The notes below the pieces were generated by a model. It did no database searches and was not told where the DNA came from. It saw only the letters and a list, made by a program, of their open reading frames with translations. DNA of 64,000 nucleotides, taken from contig CAKPVW010000002.1 in the NCBI GenBank assembly GCA_934196075.1, positions 1-64,000 of the forward strand, read 5' to 3'. Positions 61,788 through 64,000 of this stretch are shown piece by piece (within the stretch, counting starts at the first letter, position 1; every line of letters begins with the position of its first letter). The stretch comes from an uncultured Anaerovibrio sp. GTDB taxonomy: Bacteria; Bacillota; Negativicutes; Selenomonadales; Selenomonadaceae. A program made the position numbers and the translations under genes.

Positions 61788-62402
61788 ATGCCTTTGGAGA
61801 ATGAAGAAATGAAGAAAAATGAAGATATAGAGCAGCAGACCACTGAGCAGGCTGAGGCAGATACAGCAGAGAAAGCTGCTGAGGAGCCACAGACAGCCGA
61901 AACTCAGGCTGGAGAGGCGGAAGCTACTGAGGAGGCAGAGGCTCAGGAGGCTGCCGAGGAATTGGAAGCTGTCAAGAAGCAGCTGTCTGAGGGTGTGGAG
62001 CGCATGAAGCGCTTGCAGGCAGATTTTGAGAATTTCCGCCGTCGTACCCGTCAGGAAAAGGAAGAATTGTCCAATATGGTAGTACAGGATTTTATCAAGG
62101 ATCTGCTGCCAATGCTGGATAATTTTGATAGAGCCATGGCTGCGGAAGCAACCGATGGCAATAAGTTCCAACAGGGTGTGGAGATGATTTACAACCAGCT
62201 GGCAGAAATATTGAAAAACAAGGGCTTGGAGAAGATTGACACCACTGATGCCAAATTTGATCCAAATTTCCATCAGGCAGTAATGCGGGTGGAAAATCCA
62301 GACCTTGAGGATGAATCCATTGCTATGGAGCTGCAAAAGGGCTATATGGTTAAGGGCAAGGTTATCCGTCCTTCCATGGTTCAGGTTGTAGCAAATAGCT
62401 AA
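61788..62402 (+). CDS. grpE: Nucleotide exchange factor GrpE
   Basis: 204 residues. A long acidic Glu/Ala-rich N-terminal region (~1-65), then the GrpE core: coiled coil (VKKQLSEGVERMKRLQADFENFRRR), DLLPMLDNFDRAM, GVEMIYNQLAEILKNKGLEKI and the beta domain ending IRPSMVQVVANS. Releases ADP from DnaK. The acidic extension is long but simple, so probably disordered. Confidence 0.96.
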   Translation: MPLENEEMKKNEDIEQQTTEQAEADTAEKAAEEPQTAETQAGEAEATEEAEAQEAAEELEAVKKQLSEGVERMKRLQADFENFRRRTRQEKEELSNMVVQDFIKDLLPMLDNFDRAMAAEATDGNKFQQGVEMIYNQLAEILKNKGLEKIDTTDAKFDPNFHQAVMRVENPDLEDESIAMELQKGYMVKGKVIRPSMVQVVANS

Positions 62403-62446
62403 AATAAATTTGTAAAGGTTCTTATTTTATAAGGAGGAAATAGATT

Positions 62447-64000
62447 ATGTCTAAGGTAATTGGTATTGATTTGGGTACTACTAACTCTGTAGTATCTGTT
62501 ATGGAAGGCGGCGAGCCTACAGTTATTACAAACCCAGAGGGTAGCAGAATTACCCCATCCGTTGTTGGTTTCACCAAGACTGGTGAGCGTCTGGTAGGCC
62601 AGCTGGCAAAGCGTCAGGCTGTATCCAACCCTGACCGCACCATTTCTTCTATCAAGCGTCATATGGGTGAGAAGAACTACACTGTAACTGTTGATGGTAA
62701 GAGCTACACTCCACCTGAGATTTCTGCTATGATTCTGCAGAAGTTGAAGGCTGATGCTGAGGCTTATCTGGGTGAAAAGGTAGACAAGGCAGTTATTACT
62801 GTTCCTGCTTACTTTAACGATAGCCAGCGTCAGGCAACCAAGGATGCTGGTCAGATTGCCGGCTTGGATGTACTGCGTATTATCAACGAGCCTACTGCTG
62901 CTGCTTTGGCTTATGGTATTGACAAGGACGAGACTCAGACTGTTCTGGTATTTGACCTGGGCGGCGGTACCTTCGATGTATCCATTATGGATATTGAGGA
63001 TGGCGTATTTGAGGTTCGTGCTACCAATGGTGATACCCATCTGGGCGGCGATGACTTCGACCAGGCAGTTATGAACTGGATTGTGGAGGAGTTCAAGAAG
63101 GAGAACGGCATTGATTTGTCTGCGGACAAGATGAGTGCTCAGCGTGTTATCGAGGCTGCTGAGAAGGCTAAGATTGAGCTGTCCAACATGGTTTCCACCA
63201 ATATTAACCTGCCATTTATTACTGCTGATGCCAGCGGCCCTAAGCATTTGGATCTGACCTTGACTCGTGCAAAGTTTGATGAGCTGACTGCTGATCTGGT
63301 TGAGCGTACTATGGTTCCTACCCGTAAGGCTATGGAGGATGCAGGCATCTCCAGCAGCGAGATTACCAAGGTTCTCATGGTTGGTGGTTCTTCCCGTATT
63401 CCTGCTGTTCAGGAAGCTGTTCGCAAGTATTTGGGCAAGGAGCCTCATCGTGGCATTAACCCTGATGAGTGCGTATCTGTTGGTGCTGCTATCCAGGGCG
63501 GTATTCTCTCCGGTGATGAGACTAACGCCAAGGACGTAGTTCTGCTGGATGTAACTCCATTGTCTTTGGGTATTGAGACTCTGGGCGGTGTATGCACTAA
63601 GATTATTGAGCGTAACACCACTATTCCTACCTCCAAGAGTCAGGTATTCTCAACCGCAGCTGATAATCAGCCTGCTGTTGAGATTCATGTTCTGCAGGGC
63701 GAGCGTGAAATGGCTGCCGGCAATAAGACCTTGGGCCGTTTCAGCCTGACTGATATCCCACCTGCTCCTCGTGGAGTTCCTCAGATTGAAGTTACCTTTG
63801 ATATTGACTCCAACGGTATCGTGCATGTATCTGCCAAGGATCTGGGTACCGGCAAGTCTCAGAACATTACCATTCAGTCTGACAGCGGCATGAGCAAGGA
63901 TGATATTGACCGTATGGTTAAGGAAGCTGAGGCTCACGCAGCTGAGGATAAGGCTCAGAAGGAAGGCATTGAGATTCGTAACAATGCTGACTCTATGGTA
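62447..64000 (+). CDS. dnaK: Chaperone DnaK (Hsp70), cut at window end
   Basis: 518 residues visible, reading frame open to the window edge. [19 protein letters not shown] at the start, [46 protein letters not shown], then the linker and substrate domain ([15 protein letters not shown]). AAGGAGG before ATG 62447. Third gene of the heat-shock operon; dnaJ would be expected beyond the window. Confidence 0.97.
   Translation, partial: MSKVIGIDLGTTNSVVSVMEGGEPTVITNPEGSRITPSVVGFTKTGERLVGQLAKRQAVSNPDRTISSIKRHMGEKNYTVTVDGKSYTPPEISAMILQKLKADAEAYLGEKVDKAVITVPAYFNDSQRQATKDAGQIAGLDVLRIINEPTAAALAYGIDKDETQTVLVFDLGGGTFDVSIMDIEDGVFEVRATNGDTHLGGDDFDQAVMNWIVEEFKKENGIDLSADKMSAQRVIEAAEKAKIELSNMVSTNINLPFITADASGPKHLDLTLTRAKFDELTADLVERTMVPTRKAMEDAGISSSEITKVLMVGGSSRIPAVQEAVRKYLGKEPHRGINPDECVSVGAAIQGGILSGDETNAKDVVLLDVTPLSLGIETLGGVCTKIIERNTTIPTSKSQVFSTAADNQPAVEIHVLQGEREMAAGNKTLGRFSLTDIPPAPRGVPQIEVTFDIDSNGIVHVSAKDLGTGKSQNITIQSDSGMSKDDIDRMVKEAEAHAAEDKAQKEGIEIRNNADSMV

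Noticed and set aside
62399..63448. 349-codon minus-strand frame opposite dnaK
   Set aside because: Shadow frame; the plus strand encodes DnaK with all motifs, although its stop lies outside the window.

Overview
The window looks like chromosome from a motile, anaerobic diderm Firmicute (Negativicutes, Selenomonadales; the glycerol genes would suit an Anaerovibrio/Selenomonas-like organism, but the genus is an inference). Evidence: an SLH-domain porin of the OmpM type, flagellar P- and L-ring genes that only a cell with an outer membrane needs, a minimal MlaEFD lipid transporter whose MlaD ends in a predicted beta-barrel, and TolC, alongside Firmicute traits (mbl-flgF-flgG order, CIRCE-hrcA-grpE-dnaK, comEA-comEC-holA neighbourhood, strong AGGAGG ribosome sites).

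Layout. 1-7200 is an accessory strip: end of a tRNA-Leu, a RelE/ParD-like toxin-antitoxin pair, a membrane metallophosphoesterase, a probable type I toxin with antisense RNA, the major porin, a mazEF pair, and an AAA15 ATPase (RloA-like) with a truncated RloB. 7242-13292 is a flagellar basal-body block headed by an mreB/mbl gene. 13367-21440 is an envelope block: AMIN/phosphodiester-glycosidase protein, S55-like protein, mlaE-mlaF-mlaD-tolC. 21817-24868 is an AT-rich restriction-modification island (dual M.FokI-like methyltransferase plus HNH nuclease) ending near a tRNA-Ser. 25190-26850 is an Lrp regulator with an aminotransferase (minus strand). 27143-31447 holds a YhcH-like protein and a long purL. 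31649-35465 is glycerol/dihydroxyacetone metabolism (glpK, dhaKLM). 35696-38669 has an EamA exporter, a divergent ftsZ and tcdA. 38750-43611 is a candidate creatinine or related cyclic-amidine utilisation cluster (PucR regulator, CodA-like deaminase, small symporter subunit, SSS symporter, creatininase). 43748-46000 is a decayed stretch (secreted unknown, LysR and MATE remnants, Rpn-like nuclease). 46225-49697 is a TAXI-TRAP transporter. 49989-52236 has a GGDEF/EAL protein and queF. 52419-64000 is competence (comEA, comEC), an OPT transporter with a PqqD-like partner, then holA, hemW and the heat-shock operon hrcA-grpE-dnaK, the last cut by the window edge.

The most unusual signal is a dispersed family of structured intergenic elements opening with GAGGTGTCCGATGTCCCC. 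I see four fuller copies and two truncated ones. The fuller copies have a closing stem and internal hairpins whose pairing is kept while the bases change, and three of them are followed by a further long hairpin. Two copies in the same orientation bracket the RloA/RloB module and one lies just left of the restriction island. Other non-coding items are a type I toxin-antitoxin RNA with a second, orphan antitoxin-like RNA 56 kb away, a 166-nt nested hairpin between flgF and flgG, and two promoter-leader-terminator units with a shared palindromic site in the putative creatinine cluster.
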